The notes below the pieces were generated by a model. That model saw only the letters and a list, made by a program, of their open reading frames with translations. It was not told where the DNA came from and searched no databases. Below, one piece after another: positions 26,303-38,307 of a DNA stretch of 51,369 nucleotides; position 1 is the stretch's first letter; each line of letters begins with the position of its first letter. The position numbers and the translations under genes were made by a program. Source of the DNA: Methylobacterium sp. E-066 (lineage in GTDB: Bacteria > Pseudomonadota > Alphaproteobacteria > Rhizobiales > Beijerinckiaceae); NCBI RefSeq assembly GCF_022829635.1, contig NZ_JAKSYO010000127.1:1-51369 (forward strand), written 5' to 3'.

Positions 26303-27790
26303 GTGCCGAGCCTTCCACGCCCCGCCCGACACCTCGTCCTGACCCTGTGCGGCATGGCGCTCGGCCTGATCGCCGGCACCGCCGAGACCGAGAACGCGGT
26401 CGCCAACGGCGATACCCGTGCACTCACGATCTACCACACGCATACCCAGGAAAGCGCGACCATCACGTTCAAGCGCGATGGCCGCTACGACCGTGCGGCC
26501 CTCGAGCAGCTGAATTGGCTCCTCCGCGATTGGCGCGTCAACGAGCCGATCAAGATGGACCCGCGCCTGTTCGACACGGTCTGGGAGGCCTACCGGCAGG
26601 TCGGCGCGAGTCAGCCGATCCACGTGGTCTCGGCCTATCGGTCGCCCGGCACCAACGCGATGCTGCGCCGCCGCTCCCGGATGGTCGCCGAGTTCAGCCA
26701 GCACATGCTCGGCAAGGCGATGGACTTCTACCTGCCGGAAGTCTCGATCGACCGGATCCGCGAGGTCGGGCTCCAGATGCAGCGCGGCGGCGTGGGCTGG
26801 TACCCGCATGCCGGTACGCCCTTCGTCCATCTCGATGTCGGGTCGGTGCGGATGTGGCCGCGCATGACCCATGACCAGCTCGCCCGGCTGTTCCCGGACG
26901 GGAAGACCGTCCACCTCGCGAGCGACAACCGTCCCTTCGCCCGCTACGAGGAGGCGAAGGCCGAGATTCTGGCCCGCGGCGGCACCGTGGCCGGCCTCAC
27001 CACCCAGATGGCGAGCGGCGAGGAGGAGGACGGGCCCGGCCTGTTCGGCTTCCTGGCGAGCCTCTTCGGCGGCGGTTCCTCCGCGCCGGAGCCGGCCGCA
27101 GCACCGCCGCCCGCTCCCGTTGCGAAGCGGGGCCGTCAGGCTCCGGTGGTCGCCGTCGCAAGCGCCGATCCGCAGGATCCGGTCGGCACCCGCGCCGCCC
27201 TGGCCTACGCCGCGCCGACGGCGGACGATACGCTGCGCAATACGCTCGGCCGGTCCGACCCGGCGAAGGACGGCAAGCCGGTCGACGCCAGAGCCCTGCT
27301 GACCGTGGACAAGCCGGCCGCGGAAGACGCCGTTGCCGCCGTGATCGCGCCGCTGCCGCCGCGCCGGCCCTCCGATTTCAATGCCGTCGCGGCCGCCGCG
27401 ATCAGCATGCCGCTGCCGCCGCCGCGCCCGGTGCAGTTCGCCTCGCTGGACGGCGGCATGGCCAACCTGGCGGCTCCGTCCGCAGGCCGTGCCCTCATCC
27501 GAGACATTCCGGCCGAGCCGGCACCTCGGCGCCCTCTCGTGGCCGCCGATGCCGACGGGAAAGCTCAATTGCGCGCGCTGTTCGAGGCGGCCTCCGCCGG
27601 CCCGGTCGCGGCCCCGGCGAGCCGCAGCGCCCCCGTGCGGGTCGCCGCCACCCGGGTTCGCGATGCGGCGCCCGATGCCGTCGTGGCGGCGATGCCGGGA
27701 CCGGTCTCGACCCGGTTCAGCGCGAAGAGCCCGGGGGACGACCTCACGGCCTCGCGCTTCACCGGCTCCGCAACGCGCGGAACGCGCTAA
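26303..27790 (+). CDS. DUF882 / M15-like peptidase with long C-terminal tail
   Basis: A 495-aa protein with the start at GTG 26303 (AGGACC upstream). A signal peptide (LVLTLCGMALGLIAGTAETE) is followed by a YcbK/DUF882 domain (about 35-205), a zinc carboxypeptidase-like fold related to M15 peptidases. Visible zinc-site residues are His134 and Asp141 (SQHMLGKAMDFYL) and His176 (TPFVHLDVG); GGVGWYPH matches the family. The function is probably peptidoglycan hydrolysis or binding. Residues about 230-495 are a Pro/Ala/Arg-rich low-complexity region with repeated P-L-P-P-R-P-type motifs and no recognised domain. It follows the L,D-transpeptidase gene after 198 bp. Confidence 0.88.
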   Translation: MPSLPRPARHLVLTLCGMALGLIAGTAETENAVANGDTRALTIYHTHTQESATITFKRDGRYDRAALEQLNWLLRDWRVNEPIKMDPRLFDTVWEAYRQVGASQPIHVVSAYRSPGTNAMLRRRSRMVAEFSQHMLGKAMDFYLPEVSIDRIREVGLQMQRGGVGWYPHAGTPFVHLDVGSVRMWPRMTHDQLARLFPDGKTVHLASDNRPFARYEEAKAEILARGGTVAGLTTQMASGEEEDGPGLFGFLASLFGGGSSAPEPAAAPPPAPVAKRGRQAPVVAVASADPQDPVGTRAALAYAAPTADDTLRNTLGRSDPAKDGKPVDARALLTVDKPAAEDAVAAVIAPLPPRRPSDFNAVAAAAISMPLPPPRPVQFASLDGGMANLAAPSAGRALIRDIPAEPAPRRPLVAADADGKAQLRALFEAASAGPVAAPASRSAPVRVAATRVRDAAPDAVVAAMPGPVSTRFSAKSPGDDLTASRFTGSATRGTR

Positions 27791-27798
27791 AGGCAAGA

Positions 27799-28050
27799 TC
27801 AGCGCAGGGGCTTGGACAGGTTGACCGCCAGGGCGGAGACCAGGGTCGCGGTGTAGCCGTCGTCGTGGGTATCGGCAATGCGCTCGGCTTCGTCGCCGCT
27901 ATTGGCCGCCACCGACATCATCAGCATCACGGCAGTCATGACCGCGCCAAAGCCGGCGACCGAAGCGAGATAGGCCCGCACGGCGGCACGCGGAACGGGC
28001 GAAGCGGCGGTACCGTCGAGGCACAGCGGAGAAGGGCTGCGGTGAATCAT
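27799..28050 (-). CDS. Small membrane protein (hypothetical)
   Basis: An 83-aa frame beginning at ATG 28050, in convergent position to the DUF882 gene (8 bp apart). The N-terminal 25 residues are polar, a single hydrophobic segment (YLASVAGFGAVMTAVMLMMSVA) follows, and the C-terminus (GDEAERIADTHDDGYTATLV) is acidic. No family is recognised. The Shine-Dalgarno is weak, so the start is uncertain. Confidence 0.5.
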   Translation of the reverse strand: MIHRSPSPLCLDGTAASPVPRAAVRAYLASVAGFGAVMTAVMLMMSVAANSGDEAERIADTHDDGYTATLVSALAVNLSKPLR

Positions 28051-28203
28051 GGTCGGTGATTCTGGCGCCTGACGCTGGACCCGAGACAGACTGATTACCA
28101 GCACGCACAACCTGGCGAATCAATTAGTCAACGTGCCGTCTTTGTCCGAGTTCATCGAACCAGAATGATTTTCAACCGGGATTTATACAGGTTGGTTGAT
28201 GAC

Positions 28204-28241
28204 CCGTATCGGGGGCGACGAGCCGCCCCCGATACGGTTTT
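28204..28241. terminator. Perfect 14-bp hairpin after ppdK
   Basis: CCGTATCGGGGGCG and its complement flank a 6-base loop (28204-28237), 13 bp past the ppdK stop. TTTT follows on the plus strand only, so for ppdK it is a hairpin without a strong T-tract; it may work in both directions. Confidence 0.7.
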
Positions 28242-28250
28242 CAATGAGGC

Positions 28251-30941
<2,691 letters not shown>

Positions 30942-31098
30942 GTCGATCCCGTCCATATCTGGTGCCCGGCGCAGGCCGAGCTGATGGGCGCGGGTTGGAC
31001 CATCCCGCAACGCAACGCAAGATGAACGCATTGCGGGCTTGTGCGCGCGCGGCTGACGCGCGGCGAAGTCTGTCAGGAGTCGACCTTGCGAATCGGGC

Positions 31099-31251
31099 TT
31101 ACGAGAGGCCGCGTAGCAGGCCGAGACCGATCACGCCGACCACGATCAGGTAGATCGCCACGATGTAGTTGAGAAGCCGCGGCACGATCAGGATCAGGAT
31201 CCCGGCCAGGATCGCGATCAGCGGCTGAAGGTTCGAGATGGTGATGGTCAC
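31099..31251 (-). CDS. DUF3096 family small membrane protein
   Basis: A 50-aa frame from GTG 31251 with GGAGG 6 bp upstream. The protein (TITISNLQPLIAILAGILIL, then IVPRLLNYIVAIYLIVVGVI) is two hydrophobic helices with a central PRLLNY turn, the pattern of DUF3096 proteins found across proteobacteria. It is probably a small inner-membrane protein of unknown function. It lies between ppdK and pufC on the same strand; the 31330-31360 hairpin separates it from the puf operon. Confidence 0.8.
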   Translation of the reverse strand: MTITISNLQPLIAILAGILILIVPRLLNYIVAIYLIVVGVIGLGLLRGLS

Positions 31252-31329
31252 GGGCGCCTCCAGGGGCCGAGCTCGGCCGTTGACGATCGACGTCCGTAGC
31301 GCATGGCGGTTCCCTGTGGCTGGCGCATG

Positions 31330-31360
31330 ACGAAGCGCCGGATCGGCTCCGGCGCTTCGT
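31330..31360. terminator. Hairpin at the end of the puf operon
   Basis: A 12-bp perfect stem ACGAAGCGCCGG / CCGGCGCTTCGT with a short loop (extended by one A-T pair) lies 10 bp after the pufC stop. No T-tract follows, but position and strength fit a terminator or a 3' mRNA-protecting structure. Confidence 0.65.
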
Positions 31361-31369
31361 GCGTTCGCG

Positions 31370-32482
31370 TCAGGGCTTCGATGGCTTCAGCGCCGGCTTG
31401 TCGGTGCCGGGGATCGGATCCTTCGCTTCGCCGGTCGGCAGGCTCGCCTCGATGGTCGGGTGCGACAGCTCCGGATAGGGGCCGATCACGTTGGCGCCGT
31501 TGAGCGGCTTGTTGGCGCCGTTGTGGCAGGTGGCGCAGTTGATCTTCGGCACGTCACCCAGCGCCCCGAGCCGGTTGCGCGGGAAGGTCCCGGTGAGCGG
31601 CTCCATGAAGTCCTGGTTTAGGTCGCGCACCATGCGGATGCCGTACCAGGCGTGGACCCGGTTGGGCGTGCTGGTGTCCCACTGTGCCACCGATCGGGTG
31701 TTGTGGCAGAAGGTGCAGTTCACCCCGAGCGATTGCGACATGCTGATCATGATCGCGAAGGTCTTCTCCGCGTCCTGGATCGGCTTGCCCTTCGTCTCGG
31801 GCAGGACCGTGGTGCCGTTGACCCGCACGGCGTCCTCGGACGTGTCCTTGTGCTGGTAGAACGCCTGGTAGACGTCGTAGGGCAGCGAGGTGTTGCCGAC
31901 CTCCGCGGAAGCCAGGTTCTGGCTGTTGTTGCGCGGCTTGAACCGGCCCTCGCCCTGAACGGGACGGTCGAACCAGATATTGGCCGGCACCGGATTGCCC
32001 CGGTGGCAGGTGTAGCAGGTCACGCCCGCCTCGTGGACGTGCTTCTCCTTCCAGGACGAATTGATCGTCTGAGTCATCTGCAGCATCCGCCGGGCGACGC
32101 GCTTCTGGTACAGCTCGTCGGAGGCCATGTTCTCGGTGCTGTGGCAGTAGGTGCATCCCTGCTGGGGCGCCACCCACTCGGTGATCGACACCATCAGCCG
32201 GTTGAACTGCTCGGCCGAGAGGTCCCCTAAGACCTGCACGTTCTCGTAGACCGCGGAGGCCTTGTCGCCGCCCGCATCGGCCGGGTCGGCGGGGGCCGGG
32301 GCGACATTGGCGGCCGCAAGCGCCTCGTTGCCGGCCCGGGTCCGGATCAGGTCCATGCCGGTGCCGCGAAAGCCGGTCTGCTTGGCCGCCATGGGGGGAT
32401 GGGTCCAGCCCGCGCCCCCGAACATCGCGATGGTGAGGAACAGGGCGAGCGCCCCGCCGACCACCGCCAGAATCGTCTTCAT
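31370..32482 (-). CDS. pufC: Photosynthetic reaction centre tetraheme cytochrome c subunit
   Basis: A 370-aa periplasmic cytochrome that re-reduces the photo-oxidised special pair. An uncleaved or cleaved hydrophobic N-terminus (ILAVVGGALALFLTIAMFGG) anchors or exports it. Four CXXCH heme motifs are at 110-114 (CTYCH), 156-160 (CYTCH), 256-260 (CTFCH) and 316-320 (CATCH). Length and motif spacing match PufC. The C-terminal tail after residue 340 is Pro/Lys-rich. It is the last gene of the puf operon, 10 bp after pufM. Its presence means this reaction centre is of the cytochrome-bound type, unlike Rhodobacter sphaeroides. Confidence 0.97.
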   Translation of the reverse strand: MKTILAVVGGALALFLTIAMFGGAGWTHPPMAAKQTGFRGTGMDLIRTRAGNEALAAANVAPAPADPADAGGDKASAVYENVQVLGDLSAEQFNRLMVSITEWVAPQQGCTYCHSTENMASDELYQKRVARRMLQMTQTINSSWKEKHVHEAGVTCYTCHRGNPVPANIWFDRPVQGEGRFKPRNNSQNLASAEVGNTSLPYDVYQAFYQHKDTSEDAVRVNGTTVLPETKGKPIQDAEKTFAIMISMSQSLGVNCTFCHNTRSVAQWDTSTPNRVHAWYGIRMVRDLNQDFMEPLTGTFPRNRLGALGDVPKINCATCHNGANKPLNGANVIGPYPELSHPTIEASLPTGEAKDPIPGTDKPALKPSKP

Positions 32483-32492
32483 GACGGCCTCC

Positions 32493-33473
32493 TCACGGCT
32501 TCATGCCGGGTGCGAGATGGGCGGGGTCGACGATCGGGCCGTAGACCTGCGGATAGGACGGGGCGACGCCATGCTTGACCGCCCAGAGGTACCAGTTGTC
32601 GACCACCGTGCCGGTGAGCAGGATGCCGATGCCGCCGGTCAGCGTGGTCAGCACCGCGAACCACCACGCCCAACGGTGGATCGACTCCATCGTGGCGTTG
32701 AAGCCCATGGTCCAGCGCCAGAACAGGGCGGCGCGCTCGGTGGCGGTGCCGCGATCGACGATCTGGTCGATCTCGCGGTCGGCGCCGTAGCGGGAGCAGG
32801 CCAGGATGGTGCCCCCGTGCATCGCGAACAGCAGCGTCGATCCGTAGAGGAACGTGATCGAGAGCATGTGGAACGGGTTGTAGAACAGGTTGCCGTAGCG
32901 AAGCGAGAACGCTGCGGTCCAATCGAGGTGCGGGAAGATCCCGAACGGCACCGCCTCCGACCACGAGCCCATCATCAGCGGCCGGATGAAGCCGAGGACG
33001 AGGTAGAGCCAGATCGCCGAGGCGAAGGCCCACGGCACGTGGGTGCCAAGGCCGAGCGCCCGCGCCCGGCGATAGAGATGGACCCACCACAGCAGGATTG
33101 ACGTGGTCAGGAAGAAGCCGGCGATCAGCCACCAGCCGCCCTCGTTGAGCGGGGGCAGGATCTTCAGCCCGTATTTCGGCAAGGGCGGTTCCAGGGCGAG
33201 CCAGGGCAATTGCCGGGCGAACTGCACCGGATCCCAATTCACCGAGGCCCACATGTTGAGCCCGATGATCTCGAAAGCGATCAGTCCGCAGACCATCGAC
33301 AGGGCGGCGACGTAGCCGATGTAGATCGGGCCGACCTGGCTGTTGCCCAAAAGGCCGAACAGGTAGCTGTTGAACGGCTTGCCGACCCGTTCGTTGGAGC
33401 TCACCGGAATGCCGTTCTCCGGCTCCAGCGGGCGCACCTGAACCTGGGTGAAGATGTTCTGGTAATAGGCCAT
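32493..33473 (-). CDS. pufM: Photosynthetic reaction centre M subunit
   Basis: A 326-aa integral membrane protein with five transmembrane helices. Without any gap its numbering equals Rhodobacter M: His182 (accessory bacteriochlorophyll side, PHLDW), His202 (special pair), His219, Glu234 and His266 (non-heme iron). With PufL it holds the special pair, pheophytins, quinones and iron. GGGGGAGGG precedes the ATG at 33473. The C-terminus is about 20 residues longer than in Rhodobacter, usual for pufC-containing species where it contacts the cytochrome subunit. 95 bp separate it from pufL. Confidence 0.98.
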   Translation of the reverse strand: MAYYQNIFTQVQVRPLEPENGIPVSSNERVGKPFNSYLFGLLGNSQVGPIYIGYVAALSMVCGLIAFEIIGLNMWASVNWDPVQFARQLPWLALEPPLPKYGLKILPPLNEGGWWLIAGFFLTTSILLWWVHLYRRARALGLGTHVPWAFASAIWLYLVLGFIRPLMMGSWSEAVPFGIFPHLDWTAAFSLRYGNLFYNPFHMLSITFLYGSTLLFAMHGGTILACSRYGADREIDQIVDRGTATERAALFWRWTMGFNATMESIHRWAWWFAVLTTLTGGIGILLTGTVVDNWYLWAVKHGVAPSYPQVYGPIVDPAHLAPGMKP

Positions 33474-33568
33474 CGCCCGCCCTCCCCCCGGTCGACCGCA
33501 CGCGTCGTGCGGCGCCGGCTTGGATCATTGGTATCGGTTCGCCCGATTCTCGGCGGGCGATGCGTTTT

Positions 33569-34393
33569 TCAGCGCCACACCGGCAGGTTGAGCCACCAGC
33601 CCCACCATTGCGGCCAGCCCTGGGTCCAGAACGGCCCGCTGATCACGATGCAGACGGCGCTCCAGAACCCCGCCGACAGGGCCAGGAACAGGCCGAGCCG
33701 GTGGATGCCGAGCGTGCCGATCGAGTAGCCGATCGTGTCGCGGAAGAAGGTGTCCTCGTGCTCGGGGGTCTTCACGGTCTCGCCCTTCTTCGGGTTGGTC
33801 GCCGCGAGGATCAGGCCGCCGTGCATCGCCAGCGCCAGGGTGGTCGTGAAGAAGAACGTCACGGCCAGCATGTGCGCCGGATTGTAGTGGAAGTGCAGGT
33901 ATTGGTATCCGGTGTTCGACACCCAATCGAGGTGGCTGAGGATGCCGTACGGGAAGCCGTAGCCCCAGGCGCCCATCAGGAACGGCCGGACCACCACCAG
34001 GGTGAAGTAGGCGAAGATCGCCATGCCGAAGGCGGCCGGCACGTGATAGCCGATGCCGAGCTTCCGGCAGATCTCGACCTCACGCATCATCCAGGACAGG
34101 AACGAGCCCAACGCGCAGAACGTGATGATCTGCCAGAGGCCGCCCTCTTTCAGGGGTGCCAGCTTCAGACCGTAGCTGATGTCGGGGGGCGCGATGTTGA
34201 TCTGCCAGACGTTCCAAGTCGGCCCGATCGCGGCGCCGTAGATCACCAGCGCGGTGCCCAGCACCGTGAAGAACAGCCCGGTCACGCCGAAGAACCCGAC
34301 GAAGAACGGCCCGACCCAGAAGTCGAACAGGTCGCCGCCGAGCAGCGTCCCGCCGCGGATCCTGTACTTTCGCTCGAAGCTCAGCATCGCCAT
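33569..34393 (-). CDS. pufL: Photosynthetic reaction centre L subunit
   Basis: A 274-aa integral membrane protein, five helices. Starting at ATG 34393 (GAGGAG upstream, [20 protein letters not shown] like Rhodobacter MALLSFERK) the residues equal Rhodobacter L plus one: His154, His169 and His174 (special-pair region FHYNPAH), His191 and His231 (iron). A GTG at 34402 would add three residues and is less likely. It is the first gene after the intercistronic hairpin that separates it from pufA, consistent with unequal pufBA and pufLM mRNA levels in other purple bacteria. Confidence 0.98.
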   Translation of the reverse strand: MAMLSFERKYRIRGGTLLGGDLFDFWVGPFFVGFFGVTGLFFTVLGTALVIYGAAIGPTWNVWQINIAPPDISYGLKLAPLKEGGLWQIITFCALGSFLSWMMREVEICRKLGIGYHVPAAFGMAIFAYFTLVVVRPFLMGAWGYGFPYGILSHLDWVSNTGYQYLHFHYNPAHMLAVTFFFTTTLALAMHGGLILAATNPKKGETVKTPEHEDTFFRDTIGYSIGTLGIHRLGLFLALSAGFWSAVCIVISGPFWTQGWPQWWGWWLNLPVWR

Positions 34394-34435
34394 GGCGGAC
34401 ACTCCTCAGCCCGGCCGCAATTCTTTGGGGTTTTT

Positions 34436-34463
34436 GGACCGCGGCCCTTGGGAGCCGCGGTCC
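34436..34463. other. puf intercistronic hairpin (pufA-pufL)
   Basis: A 10-bp perfect stem GGACCGCGGC / GCCGCGGTCC with an 8-base loop lies 14 bp after the pufA stop on the minus strand. In Rhodobacter capsulatus hairpins at this point protect the pufBA segment from 3'-5' decay so that light-harvesting proteins outnumber reaction centres. No T-tract follows, so it is not a plain terminator. Confidence 0.8.
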
Positions 34464-34476
34464 CGGCCAGCCTGGA

Positions 34477-34665
34477 TCAGGCGGGCATGCTGGGCAGGAC
34501 GAGCGTAATGTTGCTCGCCGCCTTGTTCGCCTTCGGACCTTCCAGCCAGTTGAACCGGTCGGTCGAGAGCAGGATGAAGTGGATCAGCAGCGCCAAGATG
34601 AAGAGGAAGGTGAACAGAGCCACCAGCGTGCGCCGCGGATCGAACAGTAACCAGACCTTGTGCAT
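34477..34665 (-). CDS. pufA: Light-harvesting complex 1 alpha chain
   Basis: A 62-aa antenna polypeptide: polar N-terminus [13 protein letters not shown], one membrane helix, and the bacteriochlorophyll ligand His29 in [18 protein letters not shown] is the classical LH1-alpha signature. Strong GAGGAGG before the ATG at 34665 supports high translation. It lies 10 bp after pufB. The C-terminal tail (residues about 46-62) is longer than in Rhodobacter. Confidence 0.98.
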   Translation of the reverse strand: MHKVWLLFDPRRTLVALFTFLFILALLIHFILLSTDRFNWLEGPKANKAASNITLVLPSMPA

Positions 34666-34675
34666 CCGATCCTCC

Positions 34676-34912
34676 TCAGCCGATCATCGTGACGAGGGCG
34701 CGGGCCGCATCGGTGACGCCTTCGAGAGAGGCGTAGCCCTGCGGTCCGGGGAGCCAGGGGCGCCACAACCAGACGAGGATGTGGGCGACCACGGCAATCG
34801 CCGTGAAGATGAGGAAGCTCGTCAGGAAGATCGCGTGGAACTCCTTGGCTTCCGGTTCCGTCAGCCCGGACAGGCTGCTCGGTCTTTCTGTTGCAACGGG
34901 TCCACCGGCCAT
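34676..34912 (-). CDS. pufB: Light-harvesting complex 1 beta chain
   Basis: A 78-aa antenna polypeptide. The N-terminus is polar ([18 protein letters not shown], a typical LH1-beta motif with the conserved first His), one membrane helix follows, and the bacteriochlorophyll ligand His44 is in [16 protein letters not shown]. The family helix ends at WRPWLPGP; the extra 22-residue C-terminal extension ([20 protein letters not shown]) is longer than in Rhodobacter LH1-beta. GGAGG precedes the ATG at 34912. First antenna gene of the puf operon. Confidence 0.97.
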   Translation of the reverse strand: MAGGPVATERPSSLSGLTEPEAKEFHAIFLTSFLIFTAIAVVAHILVWLWRPWLPGPQGYASLEGVTDAARALVTMIG

Positions 34913-34935
34913 CGTTCAGACCTCCGTGTGTTGGC

Positions 34936-34955
34936 CGCGCTTCTGGCGAAGCGCG
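34936..34955. other. Hairpin in the pufQ-pufB intercistronic region
   Basis: An 8-bp stem CGCGCTTC / GAAGCGCG with a 4-base loop lies 24 bp before the pufB start. Such structures at the 5' side of pufB protect the pufBA mRNA segment in Rhodobacter; here the role is inferred. Confidence 0.55.
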
Positions 34956-35036
34956 ACGGGTGCTGCCGTGTTGCTCTAGGCTGTCACGGCTTGACTTCCC
35001 CCGCGTCACCGGACGGAAGCGTCTCGATCAGGGCAT

Positions 35037-35258
35037 TCAGCCCATGAAGGCGAAGGGGATCGCTTGAACCGCCATGGCGCGGGCCTCGCCGAACACCGAA
35101 CGGCGCGCCGGCGCGAAACCCGGGCGGGCGGCCTCGCGGGCCGGACGGACGCGGTTGAACGCGGCGGCGGCGAGGAAGCACGGGTAGGTCGCGGCCAGGA
35201 TCAGCCGGAACTGCAGGGCTTCTTGATGCAGGCGCGCGGTCGGGACCATCGTTCGCAT
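35037..35258 (-). CDS. pufQ: PufQ-like protein
   Basis: A 73-aa protein with one hydrophobic segment (ALQFRLILAATYPCFLAAAA) and a basic, polar remainder, located between bchZ and pufB, exactly where pufQ lies in Rhodobacter. PufQ is required for normal bacteriochlorophyll and antenna assembly. Sequence similarity is short, so position is the main support. Start at ATG 35258 is preceded by AGAGGAGA; an ATG at 35297 overlaps the bchZ stop by 3 bases (ATGA) and could add 13 residues. Confidence 0.8.
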   Translation of the reverse strand: MRTMVPTARLHQEALQFRLILAATYPCFLAAAAFNRVRPAREAARPGFAPARRSVFGEARAMAVQAIPFAFMG

Positions 35259-35293
35259 CGTCAGGTCTCCTCTCAGGGGAACGGAAAGGCGGT

Positions 35294-36760
35294 TCATGCG
35301 GGGATCCCCCCGGCAAGATCGGCTCGGGCGCGCGCCACATGGGCAGGCGCCACGGCGGCGGATTCGGCTGTGCGGGCGGCGCGCTCGGCCGCGTCGCGCA
35401 GGCGCTTGGCGGCGGAGATGCGGGCCAGGACCGGCTGCGCCTCGACCAGGTCGTCCAGCGCCGCGCGCGCGGCCTCGTCCCAGGGCAGCTCGCGGTGGTG
35501 GCGCGCCGGGGTGGCCTCGACCTTGTCCATCTCGCGGGCGAGCGGCAGGATGTGGAAGAGCGTGTCGAACAGCGCGTTGCAGACTTCCTGGACCAGGTAG
35601 GTCGCGCCGGCGAACCCCATGAACGGCGTGCCGGTGTGCCGCCGGATGATCGCCCCGGGGAACGAGGCCGGGATGTAGGTCGCCCGGGCCCCGCACTCCG
35701 CGAGATACATCCGCTCGTTGAACGAGCCGAACAGCACCAGCGGCGGCTTCTCGGCGACGGCCTTGCGTACCGCATCGTTGTCGGGCTTCAGCCCAGCCGA
35801 CCGGCTGAACGCGAAGTTGCAGGGCAGGCCCATCTCGTCTTCGAGGAAGTGCCGGACGCCGCGGGCGTAGGTCTCGGTCGCGACGATCCCGAAGCTGGCG
35901 GTCCCGAAAAAGTCCTGCGTGACTGAGCGCCAGAGGTCCCAGACCGGCTTGATCGTGGTGTGGCGCTCGCGCTCGATGAACGGCTCGGGATCGACGCCCA
36001 GGATCGCACCCAGCGAGCGCAGGAACTTGGTGGTCGACAGGATGCCGACCGGGGCCTGCAGGTAGGGCCGCTCTAGGTCCTCGCAGAGCAGGCGCCCGAA
36101 CTCGCGGTAGAGGCAGATATTGGCGTCGGCATTGACGAGCTTGGGTACGTCCGCGAGGTGCGAGCCCAGCGGGAAGGTCAGGTTCACCTCGGCGCCGATC
36201 CCCTCCACCAGCCGCCGGATCTCGGCGAGGTCGGAGGGCATGTTGAAGGTGCCGTAGGCCGGCCCGATGATGTTCACCCGCGGCTTCTCGCCGGGCTTCT
36301 TCTCGGGCCGGGCCGGGATGCCCTTCTTGGCGAATTTCTTGGCGCCGTATTCCTGCCAGAGCCAGCGCATCGCGCGGTCGGCGGCCTGCCACTGGTCCTC
36401 GTCGATGGTGCGGGGCAGAAAGCGCTGAAGGCCGGTGCCCTCGGGGGTCACGCCACCGCCGATCATCTCGGCGATCGAGCCGGTGACCACGACGCTGGGC
36501 AGGCCCGGATCGAGGGTCGCGTGGGCGCGCTTCATCGCGCCCTCGGTGCCGTGGCGGCCGAGCTCTTCCTCGGCGAGGCCCGTGACGACGATCGGCAGCT
36601 CGTGCGGCGGCAACGCGTCGGTGTAGTGCAGCACCGAGGTCACCGGCAGGTTCTCGCAGCCGACCGGGCCGTCGATGACGACCTGCAAGCCCTTGATCGC
36701 CGTGAAGACGTAGACGGCGCCCCAGTAGCCCCCGGCCCTGTCGTGATCGAGGATCAGCAT
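35294..36760 (-). CDS. bchZ: Chlorophyllide a reductase subunit Z
   Basis: A 488-aa NifK-like subunit of chlorophyllide oxidoreductase, which reduces the B-ring of chlorophyllide to the bacteriochlorin. It opens with [14 protein letters not shown] and contains [15 protein letters not shown] (cluster Cys), [33 protein letters not shown] and [15 protein letters not shown], typical of BchZ. Its ATG (36760) shares its first base with the last base of the bchY stop codon. The C-terminal 70 residues are Ala/Arg-rich. Fourth of the minus-strand bchC-X-Y-Z row; pufQ follows directly. Confidence 0.97.
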   Translation of the reverse strand: MLILDHDRAGGYWGAVYVFTAIKGLQVVIDGPVGCENLPVTSVLHYTDALPPHELPIVVTGLAEEELGRHGTEGAMKRAHATLDPGLPSVVVTGSIAEMIGGGVTPEGTGLQRFLPRTIDEDQWQAADRAMRWLWQEYGAKKFAKKGIPARPEKKPGEKPRVNIIGPAYGTFNMPSDLAEIRRLVEGIGAEVNLTFPLGSHLADVPKLVNADANICLYREFGRLLCEDLERPYLQAPVGILSTTKFLRSLGAILGVDPEPFIERERHTTIKPVWDLWRSVTQDFFGTASFGIVATETYARGVRHFLEDEMGLPCNFAFSRSAGLKPDNDAVRKAVAEKPPLVLFGSFNERMYLAECGARATYIPASFPGAIIRRHTGTPFMGFAGATYLVQEVCNALFDTLFHILPLAREMDKVEATPARHHRELPWDEAARAALDDLVEAQPVLARISAAKRLRDAAERAARTAESAAVAPAHVARARADLAGGIPA

Positions 36761-38304
36761 CACGCCATCTCCCCAATCGGCTTCTTCGGGCCTTCGATCT
36801 TCGGGCCCTGGCGCTTCTGCGGGGTTTCCTGCCAGACGCCGGCCGCGTGGCCGGTGCCGACGCCCTCGAAGAACTCGCGCATGGCGTCGAAGCGCGGCTT
36901 GTTGGCGAGCGCGCCGTTGATCACCCGCGCCAGGGAACCGGCGCCGGCCGCGCCCATGAGCGGGCGGGCCGAGATCAGGTTGGTGAAGTAGAGGGCCGGC
37001 GTGCCGCGCTCCTTGGCCCGCTGCACCACCGGCGTCGTGCCGATGGCCAGATCCGGCTTCAGCGCGTCGAGGGCGAAGAGGTCGTCCTCCAGCGAGGCAC
37101 GGTAGCGGACTTCGGTGCCGCGGGCTTCGAGCCAATCGCGGTCGGCCTCGGACCACGGTGTCCGCGGGCAGGCGGTGCCGACATACGGGACCTCGGCGCC
37201 GCTCTCGATGAGGAGACGCGCCACCAGCAGCTCCGAGCCCTCGTAGCCCGAGAGCGTGATCCGGCCCTTGATCGGCATGGCAGCGAGCGCGCCGCGGATG
37301 CCCGGGAGGATCTTGTTTTTGGCCGCCTCGACGGTGGCTCGGGCGACGCCGCAGGCCTCGCCGATCCGGTCGAGCCAATCCGCGGTGCCGTCGACGCCCA
37401 CCGGGGCGGAGCCGACCACCGGCCGGCCGGCCGCCTCGAACTCGCGGATCGAGGCGGTGTAGAACGGGTGGATCGCCGCAACCGCGGCGCAGTCCAGGGC
37501 GGCGTAGAGCTCGCGCCACTCGCGGGTCGGCACCACCGGCCCCGCCGCGAGGCCCAAAGGCTCCAGCAGCGCGCCGATCACCACCGGGTCGGCCGGGAAG
37601 ACCTCGCCGAGGAGCGCCACGCTCGGGCGCTCCGAGCGGCCGCCGCGCGGGGTCGCGACCGGGCCCTGCTCGGCCTCGGTGCGGGCGACCTTGAGCATGG
37701 CCCCGGCCAGAACGTCCTTGGCCTCGGCATGGGTCGGCACCCCGAAGCCCGGCACGTCGATGCCGATCACCCGGACGCCGTCGATCTGCTTCGGCAGCAA
37801 GCGGAGCGGGACGCCCGAAGCCGTCGGCACGCAGAGATTGATGACGACGACCGCGTCGTAATCCTCGGGCTTGGCCGTGGCGTGGACCGCCTCGCGGATG
37901 TCCTCGAACAGCTTGCCAGTGACCAGGGTCTCGGAATTGAACGGGACGTAGCCGACACTGCGCCGGGCGCCGTAGAAATGCGACGTGAAGGTCAGGCCGT
38001 AGACGCAGCAGGCCGAGCCCGAGAGGATCGTGGCGGTGCGGCGCATCCGCAGGCCGACCCGGAGCGAGCCGAAGGCCGGGCACATGCTCTGCGGCTGGTC
38101 GTGCGGACCCTGCGGGTAATCGCTGCGGAGTTGCGCCAAGGTGTCCGACATCCCGGCCGCCTCGGCGGCTTCCCGCATCGCGTCCTTGCCGGAATGGCAG
38201 CCCAGCCCGTCGCCTTTCGTGGCGTCGAGGTTGATCGCCTCGGCCGGCGGGGCGGCGGGGCGGGGACGAGCCCGCAGATCGGAGATGTCGAGGGAGACGG
38301 CCAT
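36760..38304 (-). CDS. bchY: Chlorophyllide a reductase subunit Y
   Basis: A 514-aa NifD-like subunit that pairs with BchZ to hold the FeS cluster and bind chlorophyllide. Cluster Cys candidates are in [11 protein letters not shown] (near residue 36) and [13 protein letters not shown] (near 73), both at the expected N-terminal positions; [13 protein letters not shown] follows. C-terminal motifs include [18 protein letters not shown] and [19 protein letters not shown] short Pro/Lys-rich tail ends the protein. The ATG is 4 bp from the bchX stop; the stop TGA overlaps the bchZ ATG, so translation is coupled. Confidence 0.97.
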   Translation of the reverse strand: MAVSLDISDLRARPRPAAPPAEAINLDATKGDGLGCHSGKDAMREAAEAAGMSDTLAQLRSDYPQGPHDQPQSMCPAFGSLRVGLRMRRTATILSGSACCVYGLTFTSHFYGARRSVGYVPFNSETLVTGKLFEDIREAVHATAKPEDYDAVVVINLCVPTASGVPLRLLPKQIDGVRVIGIDVPGFGVPTHAEAKDVLAGAMLKVARTEAEQGPVATPRGGRSERPSVALLGEVFPADPVVIGALLEPLGLAAGPVVPTREWRELYAALDCAAVAAIHPFYTASIREFEAAGRPVVGSAPVGVDGTADWLDRIGEACGVARATVEAAKNKILPGIRGALAAMPIKGRITLSGYEGSELLVARLLIESGAEVPYVGTACPRTPWSEADRDWLEARGTEVRYRASLEDDLFALDALKPDLAIGTTPVVQRAKERGTPALYFTNLISARPLMGAAGAGSLARVINGALANKPRFDAMREFFEGVGTGHAAGVWQETPQKRQGPKIEGPKKPIGEMA

Positions 38305-38307
38305 GCC

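Noticed and set aside
35037..36776. 579-residue minus-strand frame spanning bchZ and pufQ
   Set aside because: Only its last 73 residues are a plausible gene (PufQ); the rest is the wrong frame of bchZ.
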